This document shows positions 23,702-34,086 of a DNA stretch of 53,379 nt, one piece after another. The DNA comes from Azoarcus sp. (GTDB lineage: Bacteria; Pseudomonadota; Gammaproteobacteria; Burkholderiales; Rhodocyclaceae). The notes beneath the pieces are model-generated. The model ran no database searches. It saw nothing but the letters and a program-made list of their open reading frames with translations, and was not told the DNA's origin. How positions within the stretch are numbered: the stretch's first letter is position 1; the number at the start of each line of letters is the position of its first letter. The translations under genes were made by a program, and so were the position numbers. The DNA is taken from contig JAUSOD010000111.1 of NCBI GenBank assembly GCA_030656215.1, positions 1-53,379 on the forward strand, given 5' to 3'.

Positions 23702-24334
23702 TCACGCCTTAGATGCCGTTTCCAGCTCATCCGTCAGGCACTGCGTAGCCCCCCGGTCGATCGGCCGTCCGACGGTCAGCGCCCGCACGAGCCCTTCATC
23801 CATGCCACCCACCGCTGAATCAGCCAGCACCCCCAGCCCATCCAGGATCTTGGTGAAGAACGCCCGCCCGGCCGCGATCGCCACGATATCGAAGATGTCG
23901 GCGTCGCCCAAGCCGTGGCGGCGCAAGGCGTCGGTGTCGGCCTGATCGATGCTGGCCGCGTCGCACGCGACCTTGCGCGCGAAGGCCATCATCTCGCGCT
24001 CGGCCGCGCTCAGGGTCTCAGCGTCGCCGCACTCGGCCAGGACGACGACCTCGTCCGCGCTGAAAAACTGCGTCAGCGCCTTGCCGTGCGCCAGCGCGCA
24101 GGCCGTGTTGCGCAGCGCGTGGGCGGCGGCGAAGGTGATCAGTTCGAAGCGGCGCGCATCCACCGGGCGGCGGATCTCAGCCAGCAGCTTGCCCCAGCGC
24201 GCCAGCACCTCGGGCCGGTGGCTGAAGGCCTTGGCGTAGTTGGGCACATAGCCCCAGTGGGCCTGCTGACGCGCGTACATGGCGCGCACTTCGCCCGTTG
24301 CCTGACGGGGTGCAACGGTCTGGATGAAAGACAT
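23702..24334 (-). CDS. Carboxymuconolactone decarboxylase/AhpD-fold protein
   Basis: A 210-residue AhpD-fold protein related to peroxidase-type carboxymuconolactone decarboxylases. The helical signature reads LRNTACALAHGKAL. The usual C-x2-C pair is reduced to N-x2-C, keeping one cysteine and the histidine four residues on, a common variant that cannot work as a classical disulfide reductant. GGAGA before the ATG at 24334 fixes the start. It is the last gene of a tight three-gene operon with the 2-oxoglutarate oxygenase (13-bp gap) and the cysteine synthase-glutaredoxin fusion, which suggests a shared sulfur or redox role. Confidence 0.85.
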   Translation of the reverse strand: MSFIQTVAPRQATGEVRAMYARQQAHWGYVPNYAKAFSHRPEVLARWGKLLAEIRRPVDARRFELITFAAAHALRNTACALAHGKALTQFFSADEVVVLAECGDAETLSAAEREMMAFARKVACDAASIDQADTDALRRHGLGDADIFDIVAIAAGRAFFTKILDGLGVLADSAVGGMDEGLVRALTVGRPIDRGATQCLTDELETASKA

Positions 24335-24347
24335 GGCAGTGGTCTCC

Positions 24348-25295
24348 TCACAGGGTGTAGTGCTCGATCTGCACTTCCTCGCCGCGGTCGGCATAGTCGC
24401 CGGCGGTGCGCAGCGCGCGGAATTCGGCCCAGTTGATCGGCCGGTAACGGGGTGGATGGCTGGCGTCCACGGTGGAGGGCAGCGGCGCGTAGGTGGTCGC
24501 GTAGGAAGGGTTGTAGAAGAAGGGTGCGCTGTAGCGTGCCCGCTCGCCGTTGGCGAGCACCCGGTGCAGCGCGGCGCGGTAGCGGTCGTTCGACCACACC
24601 TGAACGATGTCGCCGATGTTGACCACCATCGCATCGGCGCGCGGCTCCACCAAGTGCCAGCGGCCGTCGCGGAACACCTGCAGCCCGGGCACCTCGTCCT
24701 GCAGCAGCAGAGTCAGCGCGCCGGCATCGGTGTGGTGATTGACCCCGAGGAAGCCCTGCTGCGGCGTGGCCAGGCCTTCGGGCGCGGCGGGGGTGGGGCA
24801 GGCCGGGTAGTGGTTGAGGCGGACGAAGCTAGACTGTGCCGCGCCGAAGAATGCCTGAAGGGTGTCAGCGGGCATGCCCAGGTTGGTGCTCACGGCGCCG
24901 ATCAGCCGCCGCGCCAGCTGCTCGCAGGCGAGGTAGTACGCGCGTACCGCCGGCTCGAAGTCCGGCAGCCCGGCCGGCCATTGCGGCCGCAGTGCGCCGC
25001 CGTCGGCCGGGCCGTAGTCGAAGATCTGCTTCCAGTCGCGCGTGTTCTTGGTCAGCTCGGCGTCGTAGTAGCCCCAGGGGTTCGCGTCGCTGCGCACGAT
25101 CGCCTGCTTCGCGGACTCGGGCAGGGCGAAGAAGGCGCGCGCCTCCGCCTGCAGTCGGTGCAGCAACGCAGGGTCGATGCCATGGTGGGTCACCTGGAAG
25201 AAACCCCACTCGCGGCAGGCCTCGTCGAGCGCGCGCAAAGTTGCCGGCTGCTCCAGTTCGGCGATGTCGATGACGGGTATCTGAATTGAACTCAT
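24348..25295 (-). CDS. 2-oxoglutarate/Fe(II)-dependent oxygenase, isopenicillin N synthase family
   Basis: A 315-residue oxygenase. The N-terminal DIOX_N segment (IPVIDIAELEQ, EWGFFQVTHHGI) leads to the jelly-roll core with the iron triad HTD (GVNHHTDAGALTLLLQDE) and the distal histidine in AALHRVL, followed by the R-x-S cosubstrate motif RYSAPFF. All iron ligands are present, so it should be active. The substrate is unknown; family members oxidise diverse small molecules. Two adjacent ATGs (25298 and 25295) precede MSSIQIPVID; 25295 has better spacing to GGAG. It is 16 bases after the cysteine synthase fusion gene. Confidence 0.88.
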   Translation of the reverse strand: MSSIQIPVIDIAELEQPATLRALDEACREWGFFQVTHHGIDPALLHRLQAEARAFFALPESAKQAIVRSDANPWGYYDAELTKNTRDWKQIFDYGPADGGALRPQWPAGLPDFEPAVRAYYLACEQLARRLIGAVSTNLGMPADTLQAFFGAAQSSFVRLNHYPACPTPAAPEGLATPQQGFLGVNHHTDAGALTLLLQDEVPGLQVFRDGRWHLVEPRADAMVVNIGDIVQVWSNDRYRAALHRVLANGERARYSAPFFYNPSYATTYAPLPSTVDASHPPRYRPINWAEFRALRTAGDYADRGEEVQIEHYTL

Positions 25296-25311
25296 CATGC
25301 CGCTCCGCTGC

Positions 25312-26802
<1,491 letters not shown>

Positions 26803-26936
26803 GGTCGTCTCCTGTGTCGGTTGGCTGTTGGTTCTGGTGCCATCTTTCGCGCGTATCGAGGAAGCGAGCGTTGAAGCGAGCGTGGTTTTTTCGATGTGCG
26901 GCGATCGATTCCAGGCACGGCAAGCGTGCTGGCGCC

Positions 26937-27277
26937 GTAAGGCGGACTTCAGTCCGCCACAGGAGGAGATTCGGGCGCCTACGCCAGGGCCGGGCACTGT
27001 GGCCGACTGAAGTCGGCCCTACGGAAACCCTCGATCCTGCCACGTCGCGCGGACAGCCGCTGTAGGGCGGACTTCAGTCCGCCGCAGGAGGAGATTCGGG
27101 CGCCTGCGCCGGGGCCGGGCACTGTGGCCGACTGAAGTCGGCCCTACAGAAACCCTCGATCCTGCCACGTCGCGCGGACAGCCGCTGTAGGGCGGACTTC
27201 AGTCCGCCGCAGGAGGAGATTCGGGCACCTGTGCCAGGGCCGGGCACTGTGGCCGACTGAAGTCGGCCCTACGGAAG
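26937..27277. repeat. Tandem array of a 125-bp unit, 2.7 copies, with facing palindromes
   Basis: Units begin at 26937, 27062 and 27187; the third is partial. Each holds GGCGGACTTCAGTCCGCC near one end and GGCCGACTGAAGTCGGCC near the other, flanked by GTAGGGC...GCCCTAC. The units are nearly identical. This is a REP/BIME-like array between the divergent cysteine synthase and BTAD-regulator genes, not a CRISPR, since there are no unique spacers. A related array is at 43719-44062. Confidence 0.9.
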
Positions 27278-27363
27278 CCATCGCCCATCCCTCCTGCACA
27301 CTGAACCGAAGCGGGAGAACGCGAACTTGTGCAGCGCGATGCACAGGACCTATATTCAGAAGG

Positions 27364-30300
27364 GTGACTGCGGGACGCTGTGCCTTGGCTAAACTTGAGC
27401 TCAAATTTCTGGGCGAGTTCGGCGTCTTGCGCGACGGCCGTGCGCTGCCTCTGCCACCGTCGAAGAAGACCCGGGCCCTGCTCGCCTACTTGTGCCTGAA
27501 CGCCCGTAAGCTGCGGCGGGAGCAGCTGTGCGAGTTGCTCTGGGAGGTGCCGGATGACCCCCGCGGCTCGCTGCGCTGGAGCCTGTCCAAGCTGCGCGGT
27601 GTGCTCGACGATGAAGGGCGGGCGCACATCGTCGCCGACCGTACCCACGTCGCGTTCGACGCCGGCGACCTGTTCGTCGATAGCCTTGCGCTGCAGGCGC
27701 TGGCGGCCAGTGACCTCGCACAGGCCTCGACCGAGACACTGGAAGCCGCCGCCGCGCGCTATTCCGGCACTTTTCTCGAGGGGCTGGAGTTCGCCGACTT
27801 CCACGATTTTCATTCTTGGTGCGTCGCCGAGCGTGAGCGCGCGGCGCGCGCGCAGGCCGCCGTGCTGCAGGAACTGGTGGCCCGCCTGAAGGGCGATCCC
27901 GAGCGCGCCCTGCCGCACGCGCGGGCGCTGGTCGGCAGCGCGCCGTACGACGAAGGTGCGCGCGCGACGCTGGTCCGCCTGCTGGTCGCGGCGCGCCATG
28001 TCGATGAGGCCGATCAGCAGGTACAGTTGGGCATGCGCATGCTGAAGGACGCGGGGATCGCCTCGACAGGGGTCCTGGCGCGGGCGCGGCGCAGAGTGCC
28101 CGAGCCCGCAGTGGAGCGCGAACCGCCACCGCCCGCCCGCGAACCGCCACCGCCCGCCCGCGAACCACCACCACCCGCCCGCGAACCGCCACCACCCGAA
28201 CGCGAACCGCCACCGCCAATACGCGAACCGGCGGGCGACGAGACGCTCATCGGTCGCGATGAAGAGTGGCGGACACTTGCCGCTGCGCTGGCAACGAGTG
28301 CGGCGGGCCAGGCGCAGGTCATCCTGCTGCGCGGCGAACCGGGCATGGGCAAGTCGCGCCTGCTCGATTGCCTGGCCGACCACGCCCGCGGCGCTGCCCA
28401 CCTGCTGCGCGCCAGCGCCTTCGAGACCGAGGCCATCCGTCCGTTCGCGCTGTGGCTCGATGCCCTGCGCGCCAGCACGGCCGAGACCGCGCGAGCAGGG
28501 TTCGGGGACATGCGGGCGGACAGCCGCGACCGCCTGTTCGCCGGATTGAGCGATCTGATTGCGGCCGAGGCGCAGCAACACTGCGTGCTTCTGATGTTCG
28601 ACGATGTGCATTGGTGCGACGAGTCCAGCGCGGCCGCCCTGCATTACGTGATGCGCATGAACGGCGATCGGCCCATCCTTGCCGTGCTGGCCGCACGCGA
28701 ATCCGAACTGCGCGACAACCGGCCGCTACAGCAAGCCCTGCGCGGGTTGCGCCGCGACGGATTGCTGCGCGAGCTCAGGCTGGAGCCGATGACTGAGTCG
28801 GCCATCGTGGAACTGGTCCGTGCCCGGGCGCCCGGCGCCGACGCTCGCCGCCTGGGCCATGAGTGCGGCGGCAACCCCTTGCTCGCTCTCGAACTGGCGC
28901 GCGCCGAACGTGACGGCGGGACCGATGCCGGCGGGTCGCTCGAGGAGCTGGTGCACGAGCGGCTGGCGCGCTTCGACCCGGAGGGCGCTGACGTGCTGCG
29001 CTGGGCGGCCGTGCTCAGTCCGCGCATCGAACTCTCGGTGCTGGCGCAGCTGACCGGACTGGACCAGGCTGCGGTGGGGCAGGTGCTGGAGGAGGCCGTG
29101 CAGCAGGCGATGCTGCGCGCCACCGACGACGGCGGCCTGCGCTTCGCCCACGAGCTGATCGCACGCGCCGTCTATAACGGGATCTCGCCGATGCGCCGTC
29201 AGCTGATGCATCGCCGTGTCGCCGAGTGGATGGAGCAGGATCTCGCCTTCGAGCTGTCGCGCGCCGCCGACCTCGCGCACCACGCCACCCATAGCGGCGA
29301 TGCCGGCCTGGGCGCGCGTGCGCTGGTGGCCGCAGGCCGCCTGTGCCTGCGTTTTTTCGCCAATCACGACGCGCTGTCGCTGGCACGCAAGGGCCTGGAG
29401 CTGGCCGCGCAGCTGCCGGCGGCCGAGCAGGTACGGGTGAGCATCGATCTGCACGACGTCATGCTCTGGGCCGCCCCCCCGGATGACTGGCAGGACGCCG
29501 CCCGGCACTTCACCGTGCTCGCCGAGCAGGCGCTGGATCATGGCGCGCCGGCCCACGCGCGCCAGGCCTACCAGATGGCCGCCTGGCTGCGTTGGGAGCA
29601 CGGCAATTGGGCCGGTGCGCGCGAGCAATCGCTGCAGTCCGAACGTGTGGCACGGGGCGGCGGTGACGAGGAGCACATCGTCGGCATGGCCGAAACGGCC
29701 AAGTGCCTGGTCATGCTGGAGCGCGACCTGGCGCAGGCTGATGCCATGCTCATGGAAGCGCAGGCGCTGGCCAGCCGCCGGCACTTCGCCCACCGGGCGA
29801 TTCCCGCCGGCTTGGGTCTGTTGCGCTTCTACGAGAACCGCCTGGACGAAGCCGAGGAGCTGTTCCTGCAGGCGCGCACGCTGTGCAAGTCGGCCGGTGA
29901 CCGGATCAACGAATACATGGCGAACGAGTATCTGGTGATGGTGGACATCCAGCGTGGGCGCTGGCAGGCCGCGCGAGAGCGCAGTGCCGAGCTGGCGCTG
30001 CTGGGCGGGAAGCTGTGCTGGGGGAGCGAGGCGCCGTTCGCGCTCGCGCTGCTCGGCCTGTGCGCGCTTGCCCTGGAAGACGAGTCCGCCACGCTGGATA
30101 CCGCGCTGAAGGACCTGCGCCTGGCTGACGCCAAACATCGGCTGGCCTACGTGCAGACGCGCGCCGCGCTGCTCGACTGCGAGCGCGGCCGCCACGACGC
30201 CGCCCATGCGCGCGCCGGCGAGGCGCTGGCCTGCGCGCAGGCGCTGGAGCGGGCGACGGAAATGCTGGTGGCGCAAGCGGTGCTTTCGCAATGTGCCCTC

Positions 30301-30432
30301 GCATGCGGCGACCACGCCGGTGCCGAGGCGTATGTGCATGCCGTGGAGCGCCTCGAGACCGTGGGCGTGGCCGCCTGGGCCGTCGACATCGCCCGCCGGG
30401 CGAAGGAATGCGGGAGGAAACAGCATGCCTGA
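27364..30432 (+). CDS. BTAD/AAA/TPR transcriptional regulator (SARP-like)
   Basis: A regulator of about 1,020 residues. The N-terminus (LKFLGEFGVLRDGRALPLPPSKKTRALLAYL) is an OmpR-type winged helix followed by a bacterial transcriptional activator domain to about residue 245. A proline-rich linker with five REPPPPA-type repeats (253-287) leads to an AAA/STAND ATPase with Walker A GEPGMGKS and Walker B VLLMFDDVHW, then a long TPR region to the C-terminus. Such proteins act as ligand- or partner-gated activators. The start is uncertain: GTG at 27364 or TTG at 27385, neither with a good ribosome site. The stop overlaps the DUF4242 gene, so the two are coupled. Confidence 0.88.
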   Translation: MTAGRCALAKLELKFLGEFGVLRDGRALPLPPSKKTRALLAYLCLNARKLRREQLCELLWEVPDDPRGSLRWSLSKLRGVLDDEGRAHIVADRTHVAFDAGDLFVDSLALQALAASDLAQASTETLEAAAARYSGTFLEGLEFADFHDFHSWCVAERERAARAQAAVLQELVARLKGDPERALPHARALVGSAPYDEGARATLVRLLVAARHVDEADQQVQLGMRMLKDAGIASTGVLARARRRVPEPAVEREPPPPAREPPPPAREPPPPAREPPPPEREPPPPIREPAGDETLIGRDEEWRTLAAALATSAAGQAQVILLRGEPGMGKSRLLDCLADHARGAAHLLRASAFETEAIRPFALWLDALRASTAETARAGFGDMRADSRDRLFAGLSDLIAAEAQQHCVLLMFDDVHWCDESSAAALHYVMRMNGDRPILAVLAARESELRDNRPLQQALRGLRRDGLLRELRLEPMTESAIVELVRARAPGADARRLGHECGGNPLLALELARAERDGGTDAGGSLEELVHERLARFDPEGADVLRWAAVLSPRIELSVLAQLTGLDQAAVGQVLEEAVQQAMLRATDDGGLRFAHELIARAVYNGISPMRRQLMHRRVAEWMEQDLAFELSRAADLAHHATHSGDAGLGARALVAAGRLCLRFFANHDALSLARKGLELAAQLPAAEQVRVSIDLHDVMLWAAPPDDWQDAARHFTVLAEQALDHGAPAHARQAYQMAAWLRWEHGNWAGAREQSLQSERVARGGGDEEHIVGMAETAKCLVMLERDLAQADAMLMEAQALASRRHFAHRAIPAGLGLLRFYENRLDEAEELFLQARTLCKSAGDRINEYMANEYLVMVDIQRGRWQAARERSAELALLGGKLCWGSEAPFALALLGLCALALEDESATLDTALKDLRLADAKHRLAYVQTRAALLDCERGRHDAAHARAGEALACAQALERATEMLVAQAVLSQCALACGDHAGAEAYVHAVERLETVGVAAWAVDIARRAKECGRKQHA
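28120..28224 (+). repeat. 21-bp minisatellite inside the regulator gene (five copies)
   Basis: Five in-frame 21-bp units beginning GAACCGCCACC encode the repeated heptapeptide EPPPPAR and variants. The first two copies are identical. It forms the linker between the activator domain and the ATPase. Copy number is likely to vary between strains. Confidence 0.9.
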
Positions 30433-30961
30433 GCTCGTTCTGGAACGGGAGTTTGCCCAAGCCCTGCGTGCCGCCATGGTGCACGCAGCGAGCCGGAGTC
30501 TGGAGGGAAATGGATGCCTCCAGCTGCACCGGGTCGAGTGGATTGGCAGCCTGCTGTCGGCGGATGGCCACAAGATGGTGTGCCGCTTCCGCGCCCCCGA
30601 CGCGGAATCGCTGCGTATCGTGTTGCGCACCGTTGGCGTGGAGGACATGCGCTGCCTGTGGCCCGGGACGCTGCATGAGCGGCCGGGCCTGACCAAGGAG
30701 GAGGGCGCATCGGCCAACGTGCTGGTGCGGCGCCGGTTTGCGCAGCCGGTCAGCGTGGAAGAGATCCAGGCGCTCGAGGACGCCGGCGCCTGGTGCCTGG
30801 AAGCGCGCCGCGTCAAGTTCATCCGCACCTACTTCTCGATCGACTGCAAACGCATGATCTGCCTCTACCGCGCGCCGGACGCCGAATCGGTGCGCCAGGC
30901 CCAGCGCCAGGCCAACATGCCGGTCGAAGACGTCTGGGCATTCGTCAACGTGCGGCCCTGA
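30425..30961 (+). CDS. DUF4242 (nickel-binding-protein-like) protein with two domain copies
   Basis: A 178-residue protein with two DUF4242-like halves: RVEWIGSLLSADGHKMVCRF-RAPDAESLR (about 36-68) and RVKFIRTYFSIDCKRMICLY-RAPDAESVR (about 126-158). DUF4242 includes small ferredoxin-fold proteins such as the Streptomyces nickel-binding SCO4226. Most members have one domain, so this is a duplication. Its ATG lies eight bases before the end of the BTAD regulator gene, in another frame. It may therefore be the metal or ligand sensor partner of that regulator; this is inference from coupling. Confidence 0.78.
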   Translation: MPELVLEREFAQALRAAMVHAASRSLEGNGCLQLHRVEWIGSLLSADGHKMVCRFRAPDAESLRIVLRTVGVEDMRCLWPGTLHERPGLTKEEGASANVLVRRRFAQPVSVEEIQALEDAGAWCLEARRVKFIRTYFSIDCKRMICLYRAPDAESVRQAQRQANMPVEDVWAFVNVRP

Positions 30962-31005
30962 GCAGCAGGGTGCTTGGCGGGAAGGCTGGCGGCTCGAGCC
31001 TGCTT

Positions 31006-32976
31006 TCAGCTGCCCGGTATGGGCGGCAGCGGTTCTGGCACGTGGCGGATGAAGCCCTGGGCATAATCGACGCCGATGAGCTGAATGCTTTGGTCGACGG
31101 CCGGATTGCAGACAAATTCGGCAATCGTCGCCAGGCCATGGACGCGGGCCAGTTGCACGATGGCTTCAACGATGGCGTGGTCGGACGAATCCTGGTCGAT
31201 GTTCTTGACGAACATGCCATCGATTTTCAGGAAATCGACCTTGAAGCGTTTCAGGTAGCCGAACGACGACAGGCCGCTGCCAAAATCGTCAAGCGCCAGC
31301 GTCGATCCGATGCCATGCATCTGCTCGATAAAGTCCAGTGCCTGGTCGACATTGCCGATGGCGCAGCTCTCGGTGATCTCGAAACAAAGCAGTGCCGGGT
31401 CGATGGCGTAGTGCTCGATCTGCTGGCGAACGAAGGCCGGAAAGTCGGGCAAGCCCAGGCTGGCGCCGGAGACATTGACGGCCAGATGGCCGAACGGAAA
31501 GGGCTGCCCGGATTGCTGCCAGCCACTGACGTAGCGGCAGACATTCTCGACCACCCAGCGATCGATGTAGGGCATCAGGTTGTAGCGTTCGGCGGTGGCG
31601 ATGAAGCGCGAGGGCGAGTTGATCTTGCCGAGCGGGTCGGCGAGCCGGAGCAGGACTTCGGCGATCAGCGGCAGCCCCGGCTTGAGCGGTTCGATGCGCT
31701 GGTGGAACAGCAAGAAGCGCCCTTCGGCCAGCGCGTGCGTGACTTGCGGCATGGTGCGGAAATCCTCGCTCCGCTGGCGATACCACTCGTCGCTCGGGGT
31801 ATAGACCTCGACCCGGTTGCGGCCGTGCTCCTTGGCCGCGTAGCAGGCCGTGTCGGCGGCGATCAGCAGGTCGGTGACGTTCAGCATGTCCGGCCCCGAG
31901 CGGACGATGCCGATCGAGGCGCCGAGGCGGAAGCTGCGCTCGTCCCAGGAGAACGGGAAGGCGCAGATTTCCTCGATCAGCTGGCCGGCCCGGCGCCGGG
32001 CTTCGGACAGGTCGCAGCCGCGCATGACGATGCCGAACTCGTCGCCGCCCAGACGTGCCAGAAAGCCGTAGGGAAAGCGCATCTCGATCATTTTGGACAG
32101 GCGGATCAGCAGTTCGTCGCCTGCGGCGTGGCCGCAGGTGTCGTTGACCACCTTGAACTGGTCGAGGTCGAGGTAGAGCAGGGTCAGCGGATCATCATGG
32201 ATCCCCGGTTCCCCGAGGACACTGTCGAGATGCGCTTCGAAAGCCCGGCGGTTGTAGAGGCCGGTCAGCGAGTCGTGGCTGGCCTGATGCGAGAGGTCGG
32301 CGATGCGGCTTTTCACCGCATCCGTCATCGCGTTGAAGTTCTGCGCCAGCACGGCCACTTCGTCTTCGCCGGCGATTTCCATGCGTTCCTCGTAATGACC
32401 GCGGGCGACGCTAATGCTTGCCCGCGCCAGATTGACCAGATGCCGGGTCAGCAGGTAGCCGATGAGTGACAGCAGGATCACCGAGAGGATGATCTCGGCC
32501 AGTGCGATCAGCCCGCTTTGCCACAGCAGTTCGGCCGAGGCCTCATCCATGAAGGCGGTAGACATGCCGTAATGGACATGGCCATAGACTTGGCCGAGAT
32601 AGTCCACCGGAAAGCGGACGTGGCGAACCTGCCCTTCCATCCGGTTTACCAGTGGCAGTGCTGCACTCGGCGGCCAGCCGGACGAAGCCAGCAACCGGCC
32701 ATCCGGATCGGTTACCGCGAGATAGCTGATGTCCTGGGCCTTGCGCCAGCCATCAAGTATGTCGCGCAGCGTGGCGTAATCGCGCGACGCCAGCGGCACG
32801 GCAACGGCGGTCTTGTAGGCCAGCTCAACGGCCTCGACGCGGGCATCGAGTTGTGCGGACAAATGATGGTCGATCAGTCGGGTGCTGTTGCCGACCAAGA
32901 GCGCCAGCATGACGGCCTCGACCAGAACGCTGGCCAGCAGCAGTTTGGCACGGAGCGAACGGCGGATCTGGAACAT
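31006..32976 (-). CDS. GGDEF-EAL cyclic-di-GMP enzyme with periplasmic sensor
   Basis: A 656-residue inner-membrane protein. TM1 lies at about 11-30 and TM2 at about 153-177, enclosing a periplasmic sensor of some 120 residues, then HAMP. The GGDEF domain has intact LARLGGDEFG (about 308-316) but no RxxD inhibitory site. The EAL domain has EVLLR in place of EALLR; its other metal and catalytic residues (NVSG, ITES, LDDFGSG, KIDG, AEF, AQGF) are present, so both cyclase and phosphodiesterase activity are possible. The start codon overlaps the TAA of a PhnD-like binding protein gene (TAATG), so ligand-bound binding protein probably signals to this enzyme. That pairing is inference. Confidence 0.93.
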   Translation of the reverse strand: MFQIRRSLRAKLLLASVLVEAVMLALLVGNSTRLIDHHLSAQLDARVEAVELAYKTAVAVPLASRDYATLRDILDGWRKAQDISYLAVTDPDGRLLASSGWPPSAALPLVNRMEGQVRHVRFPVDYLGQVYGHVHYGMSTAFMDEASAELLWQSGLIALAEIILSVILLSLIGYLLTRHLVNLARASISVARGHYEERMEIAGEDEVAVLAQNFNAMTDAVKSRIADLSHQASHDSLTGLYNRRAFEAHLDSVLGEPGIHDDPLTLLYLDLDQFKVVNDTCGHAAGDELLIRLSKMIEMRFPYGFLARLGGDEFGIVMRGCDLSEARRRAGQLIEEICAFPFSWDERSFRLGASIGIVRSGPDMLNVTDLLIAADTACYAAKEHGRNRVEVYTPSDEWYRQRSEDFRTMPQVTHALAEGRFLLFHQRIEPLKPGLPLIAEVLLRLADPLGKINSPSRFIATAERYNLMPYIDRWVVENVCRYVSGWQQSGQPFPFGHLAVNVSGASLGLPDFPAFVRQQIEHYAIDPALLCFEITESCAIGNVDQALDFIEQMHGIGSTLALDDFGSGLSSFGYLKRFKVDFLKIDGMFVKNIDQDSSDHAIVEAIVQLARVHGLATIAEFVCNPAVDQSIQLIGVDYAQGFIRHVPEPLPPIPGS

Positions 32977-33818
32977 TAGTGCGTGTGCCCGAGCAAGGTT
33001 CTGGTCAGCTCGACGTAGGGCGCCAGTGCCGTGATGTCCTCCGGCGTGACGGCAGCGTAGCCTTCGTAGCCGGTATCGCGGAAAAACTGCTGCCCCTCTG
33101 CGGTGCCGGCGAAATTCAGCAAGGCATTGCGCACCCGGTTGATCTCGAGCTTGCCCAGCCGCTTGTGGGCGAGTGTCATCAGGTGGGGGACGCGGACGTC
33201 AATTGGCAGGATGGTCACTTTGGCCCGCACGTCTTCCGGCACCTGACGCAGCGGCGTGTGCGTGGTCAGCGCCGCGTCGAGTTCGCCAACGGCGACGGCG
33301 GCGACGGCGGCACCATGCGTGGCGCGCTCGAACAGCTGGTAATCGCGCCCCATCTGCAAGCCGTGATCAAGCAGCCATTTGACCCCGCCGATCGAGGAAA
33401 TCGACAGTCGGCTGGACAGCCCGATGCGTTTCCCGCGCAGATCGTCGAGGCCACGGATGCCGGAATTCGGGCGCACCACGAACACCGGCTGCAGGACGGC
33501 CTTGTAGCGGACCAGTCCTTCGTAGTCGTGGGTCAGGGCCATGACGCCAAAGTGCGGCCCGGTGATCAGCAGGTCATATTGACCGGCCTGCGAGGCGTTG
33601 AGAAAGGTGAAATAGTCCGCTGCGGTGAACACTTCGACTGGATAGCCGAGCGTTTCCTGCAGGTACTCGCGCAAAGGCTGGTGGGTCTTGAACAAGGCCA
33701 GGGTTGAGTTGAACGGCATGATGCCAAGGCGCAGTACCCGGCTCTCCGCACGGGCCGCAGTGAACGCCGGGACTAAGGGTAAAACGCTAAGCATTCCGAG
33801 GACGCGGCGGCGGAGCAT
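32976..33818 (-). CDS. PhnD-like periplasmic phosphate/phosphonate-type binding protein
   Basis: A 280-residue exported protein. The signal peptide ends near TAARAE. The mature domain has the PhnD-family features: LRLGIMPFNSTLALFKTHQPLREYL, AQYDLLITGPHFGVMA, LDDLRGKRIGLSSRLSISSIGG and the C-terminal TGYEGYAAVTPEDI. No permease or ATPase genes accompany it. Instead it is translationally coupled to a GGDEF-EAL protein, which points to a sensory rather than a transport job. The ligand cannot be read from sequence; the family also binds other oxyanions and organic ligands. Confidence 0.88.
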   Translation of the reverse strand: MLRRRVLGMLSVLPLVPAFTAARAESRVLRLGIMPFNSTLALFKTHQPLREYLQETLGYPVEVFTAADYFTFLNASQAGQYDLLITGPHFGVMALTHDYEGLVRYKAVLQPVFVVRPNSGIRGLDDLRGKRIGLSSRLSISSIGGVKWLLDHGLQMGRDYQLFERATHGAAVAAVAVGELDAALTTHTPLRQVPEDVRAKVTILPIDVRVPHLMTLAHKRLGKLEINRVRNALLNFAGTAEGQQFFRDTGYEGYAAVTPEDITALAPYVELTRTLLGHTH

Positions 33819-34086
33819 ATGAGATTTGCCTATTACTTTCGGCGTATTTTACCCCGTGTGCGAAATTCGTGTGGCCAGCGGCTGCGAATATGTGTCAAAA
33901 GTCCTCCAGGCACGTTGGCTGCTGCTTCGGTACGCCAAAGCCCCTGGCGAATTCCACGCCGTACCCGAAAAAACCACGCAGCCTTTCACGCTGGCTCCAA
34001 CGCAGGCGGCCGAAAGTGGCACCTGTCCGATGAGCGATCGGGCACTTGCCACCGAACTTCATCACCGACCTTCAAGGAGACAGCAA

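Noticed and set aside
26937-27277. CRISPR array
   Set aside because: The whole 125-bp unit is repeated with no unique spacers and no cas genes are present.
28726-30828. 700-codon frame opposite the BTAD regulator
   Set aside because: Antisense shadow caused by GC-rich codon structure.
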